Below are positions 27,249 through 35,732 of a stretch of DNA of 64,000 bases, piece by piece (position 1 is the stretch's first letter; each line of letters starts with the position of its first letter). The notes under the pieces are model-generated. The model ran no database searches. It saw only the letters and a program-made list of their open reading frames with translations, and was not told the origin of the DNA. The stretch is from the NCBI GenBank assembly GCA_019359045.1, contig JAHHIA010000005.1, positions 424,276 through 488,275 of the forward strand, in the 5' to 3' direction. A program made the position numbers and the translations under genes. Source of the DNA: Scytolyngbya sp. HA4215-MV1. GTDB taxonomy: Bacteria; Cyanobacteriota; Cyanobacteriia; Leptolyngbyales; Leptolyngbyaceae.

Positions 27249-28562
27249 ATGATTAAACTGCTGCACCTGTCCGATATCCATATGGGAAGTGGCTTTTCCC
27301 ATGGACAGACTAATCCCGACACTGGATTGAATACCCGATTGGAAGATTTTGTCCGAACCTTATCGCAGTGTATCGATCGCGCTATTGCAGAACCTGTTGA
27401 TCTGGTGTTGTTTAGTGGCGATGCGTTTCCAGATGCTACGCCATCCCCGATCGTGCAACAGGCATTTGCCCAACAGTTTCGCCGACTCGCCGATGCTGAG
27501 ATTCCCACTGTTTTACTGGTGGGCAATCACGATCAGCACGCGCAGGGGATGGGGGGTGCCAGTTTGTGTATTTACCGAACGCTAGGGGTGCCCGGCTTTG
27601 TGGTAGGCGATCGACTCGAAACCCACTGCATTGCTACGCGCCATGGAGATGTGCAGGTGGTCACACTTCCCTGGTTAACTCGCTCTACATTGTTGACCCG
27701 TCCCGAAACGGAAGGATTATCTTTAGCTGAGGTCGATCGCCTGTTACTCGATCGTCTACGGGTTGCTCTGGAAGGCGAAATTCGTAGCTTAGATCCAGAC
27801 CTGCCCACAATTCTGTTGGCACATCTAATGGTTGATGCTGCCACCTACGGTGCAGAGCGATTTCTTGCAGTAGGCAAAGGGTTTACCATTCCACTGGCGT
27901 TGCTCACCCGTCCCTGTTTCGATTACGTAGCGTTGGGGCATGTGCATCGCCACCAAATTCTATGTGACAATCCTCCCGTGGTTTACCCCGGCAGCATTGA
28001 ACGAGTGGATTTTAGTGAAGAAAAAGAGGAAAAAGGTTATGTGATGGTTGCACTGGAACGGGGACGAGCGCAGGTCACGTTTTGTCCCCTGACAGTACGC
28101 GCCTTTCGGACTTTGGAAGTGGATTTATCTACAGCAGAAAATCCCCAAGCTGCCTTACTGAAGGCCATTCAATCTGAAGTCATTCAAGATGCTGTAGTTC
28201 GGTTGACTTATCATCTTCGTGCTGACCAAATGGATCTGATTGAGAATGCGTCTCTGCACGAGGCATTGAGTCCAGCTCATCGCTATACCATCCAGTCACA
28301 GTTAGTCAGTCAACTGGCGCGCCCTCGTCTGCCCGAATTGGGGGTCGGTAGCCACATTGATCCGATCGAAGCGCTACAAACCTATTTGAGCGATCGTCAG
28401 GATTTGCAAGATATTGCCCACAACATGGTCAAAGTTGCCCAAAGCCTGCTATTAGAAGCAGAAGATGGAGGAATTTGGGTGGCTGAATCTGGAATACAAT
28501 CGTCAAATTCGCCCGATCATGCTTTGGAAGACAATCGTAATACCCAACTGCGGTTGCTTTAA
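27249..28562 (+). CDS. sbcD: Exonuclease SbcD-like DNA repair nuclease
   Basis: A 437-residue metallophosphoesterase of the SbcD/Mre11 group, the nuclease subunit that works with the SbcC ATPase on DNA ends and hairpins. The family motifs are all visible: LSDIHMG at the start, LFSGDAF, VGNHDQH, LLAHLMVD and the late GHVHRHQ. The start at MIKLLHLSDIH is chosen because it begins the first catalytic strand. No sbcC gene is adjacent. Its stop codon overlaps the stop of the convergent DUF4168 gene within TTAA. Confidence 0.9.
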   Translation: MIKLLHLSDIHMGSGFSHGQTNPDTGLNTRLEDFVRTLSQCIDRAIAEPVDLVLFSGDAFPDATPSPIVQQAFAQQFRRLADAEIPTVLLVGNHDQHAQGMGGASLCIYRTLGVPGFVVGDRLETHCIATRHGDVQVVTLPWLTRSTLLTRPETEGLSLAEVDRLLLDRLRVALEGEIRSLDPDLPTILLAHLMVDAATYGAERFLAVGKGFTIPLALLTRPCFDYVALGHVHRHQILCDNPPVVYPGSIERVDFSEEKEEKGYVMVALERGRAQVTFCPLTVRAFRTLEVDLSTAENPQAALLKAIQSEVIQDAVVRLTYHLRADQMDLIENASLHEALSPAHRYTIQSQLVSQLARPRLPELGVGSHIDPIEALQTYLSDRQDLQDIAHNMVKVAQSLLLEAEDGGIWVAESGIQSSNSPDHALEDNRNTQLRLL

Positions 28563-29092
28563 GAGGGGGATTCGCTTTTCATTAATCGCTGGACTTCTTG
28601 TAACAGTTTCGGATCGTTTTGCACAATCGCCAGAATTTGATTAAACCGTTGTAAATCCATGCTTTCTGATTTTAGCAACGTCGCAATCTGGGTTTGAGCG
28701 GCTTGCTGAATCTGATGAATTTGAGCGATCGCTTGGTCGTAACGGGTTTTTTCTTGGGCAGAAAGCGGCTTTGCAGGCTGCACTGTAGAATCAGACTGTG
28801 CCTGGTAAATTTCGTCAAATTGCTGTTCGGTAAATCCGGCTTTTTGAATTGTCTGAATAATTTGAGTCTTAACAGCTTCGGTCATCACTAAAATTTGTTT
28901 GGTAATCCTGGAAAACTTTCGGAGTTCTTCAGGACTAATTTCTGTTTTCGGTGTGCTTGGGAATGGCGTGATTTGAGGAGGAGCTGGTTGAGCTGTAGGT
29001 GGCGTAGCAACAGGGGTCTGGGCTTGGACGATCGCAGGACTGAAAAAGGTCGAAATCAGAATGAAGCCACTGACCAGAATGAATTTGATCAT
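28559..29092 (-). CDS. DUF4168-domain secreted protein
   Basis: A 177-residue exported protein: a signal peptide (about 1-25, MIKFILVSGFILISTFFSPAIVQAQ is too hydrophobic to be soluble and ends in an AxA-like site), a Pro/Thr-rich linker, then a helical DUF4168 region containing FSRITKQILVMTEAVK and FNQILAIVQNDPKLLQEVQ. Function is unknown for the family. GGAG lies about 9 nt before the ATG. It follows exbB by 30 nt in the same direction and may be co-transcribed. Confidence 0.82.
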   Translation of the reverse strand: MIKFILVSGFILISTFFSPAIVQAQTPVATPPTAQPAPPQITPFPSTPKTEISPEELRKFSRITKQILVMTEAVKTQIIQTIQKAGFTEQQFDEIYQAQSDSTVQPAKPLSAQEKTRYDQAIAQIHQIQQAAQTQIATLLKSESMDLQRFNQILAIVQNDPKLLQEVQRLMKSESPS

Positions 29093-29122
29093 CTTGAATC
29101 TCTCCAATCAATAAATTGCTCC

Positions 29123-29779
29123 CTATAGCTTCGGATCTGAAAGATAGGGCGTGTCTCCTCGCTCATAACGACGACGATAGAGCAGTTCAAGTTGCCCCCC
29201 ATATTCCTGAATCAATGCAATTTGCCGAATATATAACCCCCGAAATGTATTGGCAAATAGGAGGGTAATAATTGCCACCACCAGACCAGAGGCAGTGGAA
29301 ACCAGCGCTTCACTGATGCCGGCAGTTACCCCTGAGGCATTGCTACCGCTAAGATTGCCAACTTTGAGCGAGGCAAAAGAAGCGATTAAACCTAGGACGG
29401 TGCCAAGCAACCCCAAAAGGGGGGAAACACTGATGATCGTGTCAAAAATATTATTAAACCGTTTGAGTAATGGGATTTCTGCCTGGGCAGCGCTTTCGAG
29501 TGCTAGACGAAATTCTTCTGGGTTGGGTTGGTCGAGTTCCAGAGCAGCGAGAAAAATCCGGGCGATCGGTAAGTCTCCATGCTGTTCAAGTTTCAGGAAT
29601 GCCGATCGGGGACTTCGTCGATAGAGTACCAAGATTTCTCGCACAATTCGATCTTGACGATTGGCAATCCGCACCCAAAATAAAAGTCGCTCCAAAACTA
29701 GTGCGACTGCCAAAATAGAAAACCCTAACAGTGGCCACATCACTACGCCACCTGAAGAGAACAAGTTGCTGAATGGCAT
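29123..29779 (-). CDS. exbB: ExbB/MotA/TolQ-type proton channel
   Basis: A 218-residue inner-membrane protein of the ExbB family, which uses the proton gradient to drive TonB- or Tol-like transducers. Three helices are visible: about 9-33, 114-140 (ISVSPLLGLLGTVLGLIASF) and 157-180 (ISEALVSTASGLVVAIITLL), with the conserved GLLGTVLG and ALxxTAxGL segments. An exbD gene is expected beside it but is absent; the next gene encodes DUF4168. A TonB-like protein is encoded about 19 kb away. Confidence 0.9.
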   Translation of the reverse strand: MPFSNLFSSGGVVMWPLLGFSILAVALVLERLLFWVRIANRQDRIVREILVLYRRSPRSAFLKLEQHGDLPIARIFLAALELDQPNPEEFRLALESAAQAEIPLLKRFNNIFDTIISVSPLLGLLGTVLGLIASFASLKVGNLSGSNASGVTAGISEALVSTASGLVVAIITLLFANTFRGLYIRQIALIQEYGGQLELLYRRRYERGDTPYLSDPKL

Positions 29780-29916
29780 GTTCAGTTTCTACCAGGAACA
29801 AGAAGAACATCCAACAGCTTATACCAAATTATGAAAACGATTACTTTTTGCAACGGTTCAGCTTTTCCCTTAAGGATTTTCTCGAAAATTTCTATTTCGC
29901 CAAAATCCTCATGTCC

Positions 29917-30270
29917 CTAACCAAAAGTTGAGCCATTCCAACCCCACATGGCACCTTTGGCATCGGCAAACTCAATGTAAATTCGATTGGCAGGAACCGC
30001 TAACGTCTGACTCAATTGATGACAGAAATCCTGACTCATCGCTTTTGTCTGCGCCGAACTCATGCCACCGACACTTTTAATTTCCACATAACACACGGGA
30101 TCGACAGTGCCAGCAAATGTCATCGCAACATCTGGCTCAAACGCAGTCATCACATAAGACTCTGGCTTACTCAAGTGCTTCGCTAAACTGGCAGAAAGGC
30201 TTTTGAGTAAGGCTTCGACCTCAGACGGATCTGGGGCGGCAAGGGAGGTTTGAACTTTGATCAGAGGCAT
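29917..30270 (-). CDS. MIF-like phenylpyruvate tautomerase family protein
   Basis: A 117-residue protein of the tautomerase/MIF superfamily. The mature protein would start at Pro after the initiator Met (MPLIKVQTS), the catalytic base in this family. It also shows the PESYVMTAFEPDVAMTFAGT segment and the C-terminal NRIYIEFADAKGAMWGWNGSTFG ending. Start chosen on the essential proline. It lies 35 nt after the flavin reductase gene and is probably co-transcribed. The physiological substrate is unknown. Confidence 0.88.
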   Translation of the reverse strand: MPLIKVQTSLAAPDPSEVEALLKSLSASLAKHLSKPESYVMTAFEPDVAMTFAGTVDPVCYVEIKSVGGMSSAQTKAMSQDFCHQLSQTLAVPANRIYIEFADAKGAMWGWNGSTFG

Positions 30271-30305
30271 ACTAACAGGGGAATTTGTAAGTAAGGAGGA
30301 AAATT

Positions 30306-30785
30306 TTAGCCGCCGTATTGCCAACCCGTGCTTTCGAGTAGCAAGGGGGCACCTTCGCGATGCACACCCGCAGCGATGACTTCACCGACAAAAACGGTAT
30401 GGTCACCTTTTTCTACTGCACCAACCACCTGACATTCAACGTAACCCAGCGTGTCGGAAATGATGGGACAACCTGTTTCACCTAAGTAAAAATCGACATC
30501 TTCAAATTTGTTGCCGACGCGGCGTTGTGGTTTAAAGAATTTTTGTGCCAATTCTTTTTGCTCGGCTGCCAAAATACTCAGGGCAAATACACCACTGGCT
30601 TTGATCATGGCGTGAGATTTAGAATCCTGTTTTACACAGTTCACCACAAGCGGTGGTTGGAAAGAAGCTTGCATCACCCAACTGGCAGTAAAGCCGTTGA
30701 CTTCTTCATTCTCTTTGACACCACAAATGTAAAGGCCGTGAGGAATTTTGCGGAGAATCGTCTTTTTAGCTTGTTCGTCTAACAC
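30306..30785 (-). CDS. Flavin reductase-like FMN-binding split-barrel protein
   Basis: A 159-residue protein of the flavin_reduct domain family. The N-terminal segment IPHGLYICGVKENEEVNGFTASWVMQASFQPP, with its GFTASWV motif, is the flavin-binding core. ALSILAAEQKELAQKFF and the late HTVFVGEVIAAGVHREGAPLL also fit. Such domains bind FMN and reduce flavin for a partner, or occur fused to flavodiiron proteins; this one is free-standing. Translation appears to begin at GTG (30785), with GGAG about 11 nt upstream. It is followed by the tautomerase gene. Confidence 0.87.
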   Translation of the reverse strand: MLDEQAKKTILRKIPHGLYICGVKENEEVNGFTASWVMQASFQPPLVVNCVKQDSKSHAMIKASGVFALSILAAEQKELAQKFFKPQRRVGNKFEDVDFYLGETGCPIISDTLGYVECQVVGAVEKGDHTVFVGEVIAAGVHREGAPLLLESTGWQYGG

Positions 30786-31055
30786 CGGATCGATCGCTCC
30801 ATGAAAGTACGTTATTCAGTTTAGCGGATTATCTCTAACTCAGAAGGAGAGGAAATTGCTGTGAGGTTCATGAGATTTTAGAACTTGGAAACGCAAAGAT
30901 GCAGAGGATATCACTGCTGACATTAAATTTTCTGACTAAAGGGGTTTTATTTTTCTTTAGACTTGACGATATCATCAGGATGAAATTGGCAAGCATTACC
31001 ATTTGGGTCTTGAGCTTCTGTGATCAATCCTGTACACCCCAAACTCCCCCCTCCA

Positions 31056-32405
31056 ATGATTCGGGAAGGCAGTAACCAAGCGTTGAGTCTGGAGTCGAAT
31101 CTGGGCGAATTGCGCCTTTATCAGTTTCAGGCAGATCTTAGTTGTCTGGGGATTGAGGTGGCGCAGGTATTTGAGCACCATGCTGGAGTGCCGGGGGTTG
31201 TGTTGGCGGATCAGGGAAAGTTTGTGGGGATGGTCTCCCGCCATCGATTGTTAGAATGCTTGATTCGCCCGCATGGGATGGAATTATTTTTGCAAAAGCC
31301 GTTGCGAGTGCTTCAGAGCTATGCTCGGCGTGAGTGGTTAATTTTGCCGATCGCCACTTCGATCTTGACCGCGGCGCAGGTTGCTCTGCGACGATCACCT
31401 GAACAACGGGGTGAGCCGATCGTCGTCCAGGTCGATGCCGACACCTATCTACTCCTCGACTTTCACGAATTGAATGTCGCTTCCTGGCAACTCCGAGGCA
31501 TAGAAACCCAGGTACGCTATGAACGTGCTCAAGTTCAAATGATTCAGAGTGACAAGATGGGCAGTCTGGGACGGTTAGTCGATGGTTTGGCACACGAAAT
31601 TCTCGACCCGGTAAGTTTTATCTGGGGCAATTTAAGCCATGTTTCGGCTTATAGTGACAGTTTGATCCAGTTGCTCAATGCGTACGAAGCGCTTTTGCCA
31701 GAACCCGCTCAAGCAATTGCCGATTTGAAAACCGCAATCGAGTTTGATTTTCTCCGACAAGATATGCCAGAAGCGATCGCCAGCATCCAACTGGGAGCAG
31801 AACGGCTGAAAAAACTGGCGACCAGTCTGCAAACCTTTTGTCATATCGATGCGGTGCATCCCAAACCAGCTGATCTGCATGAGTGCCTGGACAGTATTTT
31901 GCGCTTGCTCAAAAGTCGTCTCAGCAGTGAAATTGAAATCATCCGACGCTATGCCCCGCTGCCGCCGGTCACTTGCTATATTGGGCAGCTGAGTCAAGTA
32001 TTTATGAACATTTTGAGCAACGCAGTGGATGCCTTGCTCAATCAGTCAGTTAGTCAGCAAATTGCGTCCGAGTTCCCCGCTAAACCTGGCATGGCTCCCG
32101 CTCTGTCGGCTTCTAGCAAGCCCCGGATTGAAATTACGACGCGCATTTTTTCCCAATCTGCTGCCGATGCTTCGGGTGTGGATTCGCGCTGGGTCTCGAT
32201 TTGTATTGCCGATAATGGACCCGGTCTATCCCCCGCAGTCCAGCAGCAAATTTTGGAGTCGTTTTCGATCGAAAAACGCGCTATGAAAGAGACCAGCCTC
32301 GCAGTCAGCTACCAGATTGTGACTGCCAAACATGGAGGACAGTTGCAGTTGCGATCTCATCCCGGCATTGGCACTGAATTTGAGATTTGGCTGCCGTTGG
32401 CGTAG
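31056..32405 (+). CDS. CBS-type sensor histidine kinase
   Basis: A 449-residue soluble kinase. The N-terminal 150 residues look like a CBS pair (GVVLADQGKFVGMVSRHRLLE and a second half ending VDADTYLLLDFHELNVASW), a module that often binds adenosine nucleotides. A linker leads to the phospho-acceptor His near 179 (GLAHEILDPVSFIWGNL) and an ATP-binding domain (MNILSNAVDALLNQ; IADNGPGLSP). The final Gly-rich box is weak (SLAVSYQIVTAKHGG instead of GxGLGL), so kinase activity may be reduced. A GTG at 31020 could add 12 residues. No regulator is adjacent. Confidence 0.85.
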   Translation: MIREGSNQALSLESNLGELRLYQFQADLSCLGIEVAQVFEHHAGVPGVVLADQGKFVGMVSRHRLLECLIRPHGMELFLQKPLRVLQSYARREWLILPIATSILTAAQVALRRSPEQRGEPIVVQVDADTYLLLDFHELNVASWQLRGIETQVRYERAQVQMIQSDKMGSLGRLVDGLAHEILDPVSFIWGNLSHVSAYSDSLIQLLNAYEALLPEPAQAIADLKTAIEFDFLRQDMPEAIASIQLGAERLKKLATSLQTFCHIDAVHPKPADLHECLDSILRLLKSRLSSEIEIIRRYAPLPPVTCYIGQLSQVFMNILSNAVDALLNQSVSQQIASEFPAKPGMAPALSASSKPRIEITTRIFSQSAADASGVDSRWVSICIADNGPGLSPAVQQQILESFSIEKRAMKETSLAVSYQIVTAKHGGQLQLRSHPGIGTEFEIWLPLA

Positions 32406-32638
32406 CGATTGTCTCGACTTTCAATTGAAGCCTACATTGTTCACTTTAAGTGTCACACTCAAATGTTGAGCGCTGAGAGGCTTACTTGACAAGGAATACA
32501 CAGATTTTAGCTCAAGCGAATGTCAAGCTGTGATTGAGCATGAGTCTGGCTGATTGAATATAGTCTCCGTTCAGATTATTTGCGAATCCTATTGTCTTGT
32601 TGAAATATCCAATGTGTCAGTTGGAAGTACGCAATATG

Positions 32639-32895
32639 GTCTCGAACTCTCACATGAGAATTCGAGACTATATAATAGACTTATTTTGAGTCTTAAACAC
32701 TCGTTTTGAGTCCCAATTGAAATTAAAAGACTATTCGTTAGACTTTTTATGAGACTCAGATGCTTGGATTGAGTCTCATAAAGGAATAGTAAGCCTTTTT
32801 GTGAGTCTTATTAAGAGTCTCGAGTTGCTTTATTGAGTCTTGAAAATAGATAATAAGACTTTATATAAGACTCTTCAAGAGTCTTATATGAGACG
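32639..32895. repeat. Phased AGWCT array, about four diverged 64-bp units
   Basis: AGACT or AGTCT begins at 32665, 32677, 32689, 32728, 32740, 32752, 32772, 32804, 32816, 32836, 32856, 32868 and 32880. One-mismatch versions are at 32709 (AGTCC), 32792 (AGCCT) and 32891 (AGACG). Successive steps are 12, 12, 20, 19, 12, 12, 20, 20, 12, 12, 20, 20, 12, 12, 11. This is a higher-order repeat of 63-64 bp with three full units and a partial fourth. Spacers are AT-rich and have diverged. Perfect hairpins arise inside it: 32746-32758 with 32770-32782 (13 bp) and 32863-32875 with 32877-32889 (13 bp). The rest of 32406-33262 shows no supported gene. Confidence 0.88.
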
Positions 32896-33262
32896 TTTTA
32901 GATCGACTTTTTCCAAGGTGAGATTCAAACCTAATCCCCCTGGGAAGGTGAAGTTTTTCAGATTCCTTTTAGGAATTATCAATATGAAACCTTAATGACA
33001 AGGGTTTGCAGTTGTGGCAATGTGAGTTATCTTGAAGGAGTGAGCTTATTGAAGATATATCTCAATAGTCAAAGTCCCGATGATTCTCAGAAGGCTGCCT
33101 CTGCTGAAGCGAAAGGTTATCACTGCAGGATCGAGATGATTCAATCTAAGGTTTGGGTATTCTTAGTGAAACTGAATTTTTACAGCGGATGGCAAACTTG
33201 GAGCGAAAATCGTTTGTTTCTCTAACCTCTTCACTTAAGAATCTATTGCATTAATAATTTCG

Positions 33263-33526
33263 ATGAATCAGCCGATAATGAATCAGTCAAACTTTGAGCT
33301 CCCAGTCAAGCAGGTCATTGAAATTTCCCGGTGCGATCGCTGGCAAGCTTGCCAACGGTTAGAAGAATTGGGTATCGCCTGTCATTGTCGGGAAGATGGC
33401 AGATTGTATGCAGAATTAAATAGTCCAACAACTGCGCTGCAAGTGAGGAGTGTAGTCTGGCAGCTTACTGCCCCTCGGCAAAAATTAATTCAATGGTTGG
33501 AGCAATGCTGGCGGGTAGATAGTTGA
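33263..33526 (+). CDS. Small hypothetical protein, cyanobacterial type
   Basis: An 87-residue protein without a named domain. The segment EISRCDRWQACQRLEELGIACHCREDGRLYAEL followed by SVVWQLTAPRQKLIQWLEQCW looks like a compact alpha/beta fold and like small conserved proteins of cyanobacteria. Five cysteines are present, not in a known metal pattern. It precedes the ferredoxin-like gene by 37 nt on the same strand, suggesting co-transcription. Function unknown. Confidence 0.7.
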   Translation: MNQPIMNQSNFELPVKQVIEISRCDRWQACQRLEELGIACHCREDGRLYAELNSPTTALQVRSVVWQLTAPRQKLIQWLEQCWRVDS

Positions 33527-33563
33527 CCCGCAATTTTTAAGCAAATTTTTCCAAGGAATCATC

Positions 33564-34181
33564 ATGGGTAAGCATAAATCGCAAGACTGCCAAATCTCAT
33601 CATTTCAGTTGGAAGGGCGCTTTCTACGGCTGGATCTCGAAGATGGCTATAAGCTGAAATGGCTCTGGTTGGCAACAGCTGAAGGAGAGTATTGCATTAA
33701 GCTGTCGAAAGAAGCGCGGGCTTCGGTGGGGCGCGTGCTGGTTCCTGGCGAATGGCTGGAGATTTCTGGAGAGAAGAAGGTCGATCGGATGACGGGTGAG
33801 GTGAAGTGGAGGGCGACTTTCATTCGTACCTCTATGCCACGCCCACTTGATGAGAGCGTAGTTGCTAAGCCCCCATCGGTGAAGCCCAAGGCAAGTATTT
33901 TAGTTTGTCAGAAGTCGGACTGTATGAAGCGTGGGGGACGAGCAGTCTGTCGGGCGCTAGAAACTGCGTTGAGCGATCGTGGGTTAACCGATCAAGTGGT
34001 GGTTAAAGGGACAGGCTGTATGAAACATTGCAAAGCAGGTCCTAATGTTGTGGTGATGCCAGATAAGACACGCTATAGCCAGATTGGAGCAGAGGCGATT
34101 CCAGCGCTGATTGATCAGCATTTTTCCCAAAAGGCGATCGTACACCCGATCGAGAGACCGATGGAACCACTCAGGCGTTAA
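33564..34181 (+). CDS. Thioredoxin-like [2Fe-2S] ferredoxin-domain protein
   Basis: A 205-residue protein. The first half (about 1-95) is an uncharacterised beta-rich domain. The second half is a thioredoxin-like ferredoxin domain: ILVCQKSDCMKRGGRAVCRAL and, about 30 residues on, GTGCMKHCKAGPNVVVMPD. The Cys-x(10-13)-Cys and C-x3-C spacing fits the four-cysteine [2Fe-2S] ligand set of this family, as in NuoE/HoxE-type subunits. It probably serves as a soluble electron carrier or redox regulator; the partner is unknown. Confidence 0.87.
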   Translation: MGKHKSQDCQISSFQLEGRFLRLDLEDGYKLKWLWLATAEGEYCIKLSKEARASVGRVLVPGEWLEISGEKKVDRMTGEVKWRATFIRTSMPRPLDESVVAKPPSVKPKASILVCQKSDCMKRGGRAVCRALETALSDRGLTDQVVVKGTGCMKHCKAGPNVVVMPDKTRYSQIGAEAIPALIDQHFSQKAIVHPIERPMEPLRR

Positions 34182-34228
34182 CTGATGACTTCTCGCTCGA
34201 CTCAATGGTCTAAAAATAATCTAAAAAT

Positions 34229-34266
34229 AAAAAGAGAGATGGGGCTTCCGCATCTCTCTTTTTATT
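34229..34266. terminator. Bidirectional rho-independent terminator
   Basis: AAAAAGAGAGATG at 34229-34241 pairs perfectly with 34251-34263 around a 9-nt loop. T runs follow on the plus strand and A runs mirror them on the minus strand, so it can end both the ferredoxin-like gene and the convergent CAAD gene. Confidence 0.85.
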
Positions 34267-34317
34267 AAATTGGGCTGGCTTGGGTTAAATTCTGAGGTAA
34301 TTGCATTTCCGTAAAAA

Positions 34318-34791
34318 TTAGTTTTTAGGAAAAGTTTTACCAACAATTTGATCTTTGAAAGAGGTGACTTCGTCAGCCAACTCTTGACGGTTGCTAGCAC
34401 GAAGCAAATAGCGATAAATAAACCAGGCGGTATACCCCAGCCCAACTAACTCAAATGTAGGTGACAGGAGAGGAATCTCATTGATGGCACCTAAAAGTGC
34501 CAGAGTGAGTTTAACGGAGATCACTGCACCAAAGATTAACCCCAGCGTAATGATAGGTCTGCGATAGGTGGCAAAGAAGTCGGAGATATAGTCGGGCAAC
34601 TGGGAAAGAATTGTATATGCTTTCTCACCAAAATGCCGCCACTGCTCTTGCGCATCTGAAGCGGATAACTTAGTCAAAACGGCTCCTTTTTCGGGGTTAA
34701 TGTCTACTTCAACAATGGGACTGTCAACTCCGCTGGCGAAGGTGGAGGAGCCAACATCGGGGGATTCGGATGATTGAACTTCAGGTTCCAT
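34318..34791 (-). CDS. CAAD/CURT1-like thylakoid membrane protein
   Basis: A 157-residue protein. An acidic N-terminal part (1-60) is followed by two closely spaced membrane helices (about 78-98, PIITLGLIFGAVISVKLTLALL, and 106-128) and a C-terminal amphipathic stretch with the ELADEVTSFKDQIVGK ending. This is the CAAD domain, found appended to some cyanobacterial aminoacyl-tRNA synthetases and related to CURT1 proteins that bend thylakoid margins. Here it is free-standing, which favours the CURT1-like role. Confidence 0.87.
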   Translation of the reverse strand: MEPEVQSSESPDVGSSTFASGVDSPIVEVDINPEKGAVLTKLSASDAQEQWRHFGEKAYTILSQLPDYISDFFATYRRPIITLGLIFGAVISVKLTLALLGAINEIPLLSPTFELVGLGYTAWFIYRYLLRASNRQELADEVTSFKDQIVGKTFPKN

Positions 34792-34871
34792 ATCGATACC
34801 TTGAGATTAATAACACGGCAGTGATTACTAGAGGCGCTGATCGTAGTCCAGCCGTAACTGAATTAAAAGAG

Positions 34872-34893
34872 ATGTTTGGCTATTGCCAAACAT
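34872..34893. promoter_or_regulatory. Hairpin upstream of the CAAD gene
   Basis: ATGTTTGGC-TATT-GCCAAACAT, a perfect 9-bp stem with 4-nt loop about 80 nt upstream of the CAAD start. It could be a leader hairpin of that transcript or a stray terminator. Confidence 0.4.
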
Positions 34894-35256
34894 ACTAATG
34901 GTGGATCTAGCGTTTGTCGATTGCAAACTAGATAATCTCCTGAATGACCAAATTCTGTAAACTGCCTTTTAGGAAAAAGACAGATGTCTGATTGGAGACA
35001 TGAATTGGGCTAGAAATCGATCAGGAGTTCCCAATCGCCAATCTGACAAGGCTTTCAAAAGAAAGACCGTTGGGAACTTTTCGAGATTTGCTGGAATTGT
35101 ATTACTCATCCAAAACTTTTGACGTTCTCTTAACAGATTTTTCAATGGGTACGGATTTCCGGGTCGAGACCGAATTGACTTTCTGATAAAAAGTGCCTGA
35201 CTGCTGAAAGAGGGGCTTTGGACTGGTACTCTGGGGCGTAAGTCAGGCAATCTGAG

Positions 35257-35298
35257 GGAGTTAGGATCCAGGAGTTAGGATCCAGGAGTTAGGATCCA
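35257..35298. repeat. 14-bp tandem repeat, three copies
   Basis: GGAGTTAGGATCCA three times without mismatch. It is a short tandem repeat of the kind common between cyanobacterial genes. The surrounding gap 34792-35732 has no supported gene. Confidence 0.9.
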
Positions 35299-35332
35299 GA
35301 GTCAGAATGGTAGGCAGATTTCTGTCAAGTTT

Positions 35333-35356
35333 TACTAGCAGCATGGGCTGCTAGTA
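35333..35356. terminator. Stem-loop in the lpxB-CAAD gap
   Basis: TACTAGCAGC-ATGG-GCTGCTAGTA, a perfect 10-bp stem with 4-nt loop, followed on the plus strand by a T-rich stretch. No adjacent plus-strand gene explains it. Confidence 0.45.
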
Positions 35357-35667
35357 GATTTTGTGATTTCTGGCAGAGTAGTTGTGGGCAAAGCAAATAC
35401 TCAAATTCGATCTAAAGCAGCAAAATCATTAGTGAGCAATCTTTTCAAAGCATTTAGATAAATACGAGAAATGGACTGGACTAGATTTGGACTATTTTTT
35501 TCGTCCTCCTTACACGCAATTTGTCAAAAATGAATTGGGAGAATATTCTGTTGTAGCCTTTATACCCTGATCGCTGCATCCTGCCAAATTTATTTCAGAG
35601 GGGGTAACAGTGCAAACCTTTTTTATCCTCCCTTCAGCCCCAGACCGCTCTGGAGTGCCATCTCTAT

Positions 35668-35727
35668 CGTCTCAAATTAGACTCATATTTAGTCTAATAA
35701 AAAGTCTCAAACAAGACTGAGAAGACA
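35668..35727. repeat. Second AGWCT cluster with 12-bp phasing
   Basis: Exact pentamers start at 35679, 35691, 35703 and 35714 (steps 12, 12, 11), with weaker matches at 35668 (CGTCT) and 35723 (AGACA). ATTAGACT at 35676-35683 and AGTCTAAT at 35691-35698 form a perfect 8-bp stem. It lies directly beyond the lpxB stop, so it may also serve as the 3' end of the envelope operon. Confidence 0.75.
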
Positions 35728-35732
35728 AGATT

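Noticed and set aside
32639..32895. CRISPR array as an explanation for the AGWCT repeats
   Set aside because: The conserved word is 5 bp, units alternate in orientation, spacing is 12 or 20 bp, and no cas gene is present.
32995..33225. 76-codon plus-strand frame next to the AGWCT array
   Set aside because: No clear ribosome-binding site, no domain and unconvincing composition. It could be real but cannot be supported.
34969..35250. 93-codon minus-strand frame in the lpxB-CAAD gap
   Set aside because: Arg/Pro/Ser-rich shadow-like composition without domain or ribosome-binding site.
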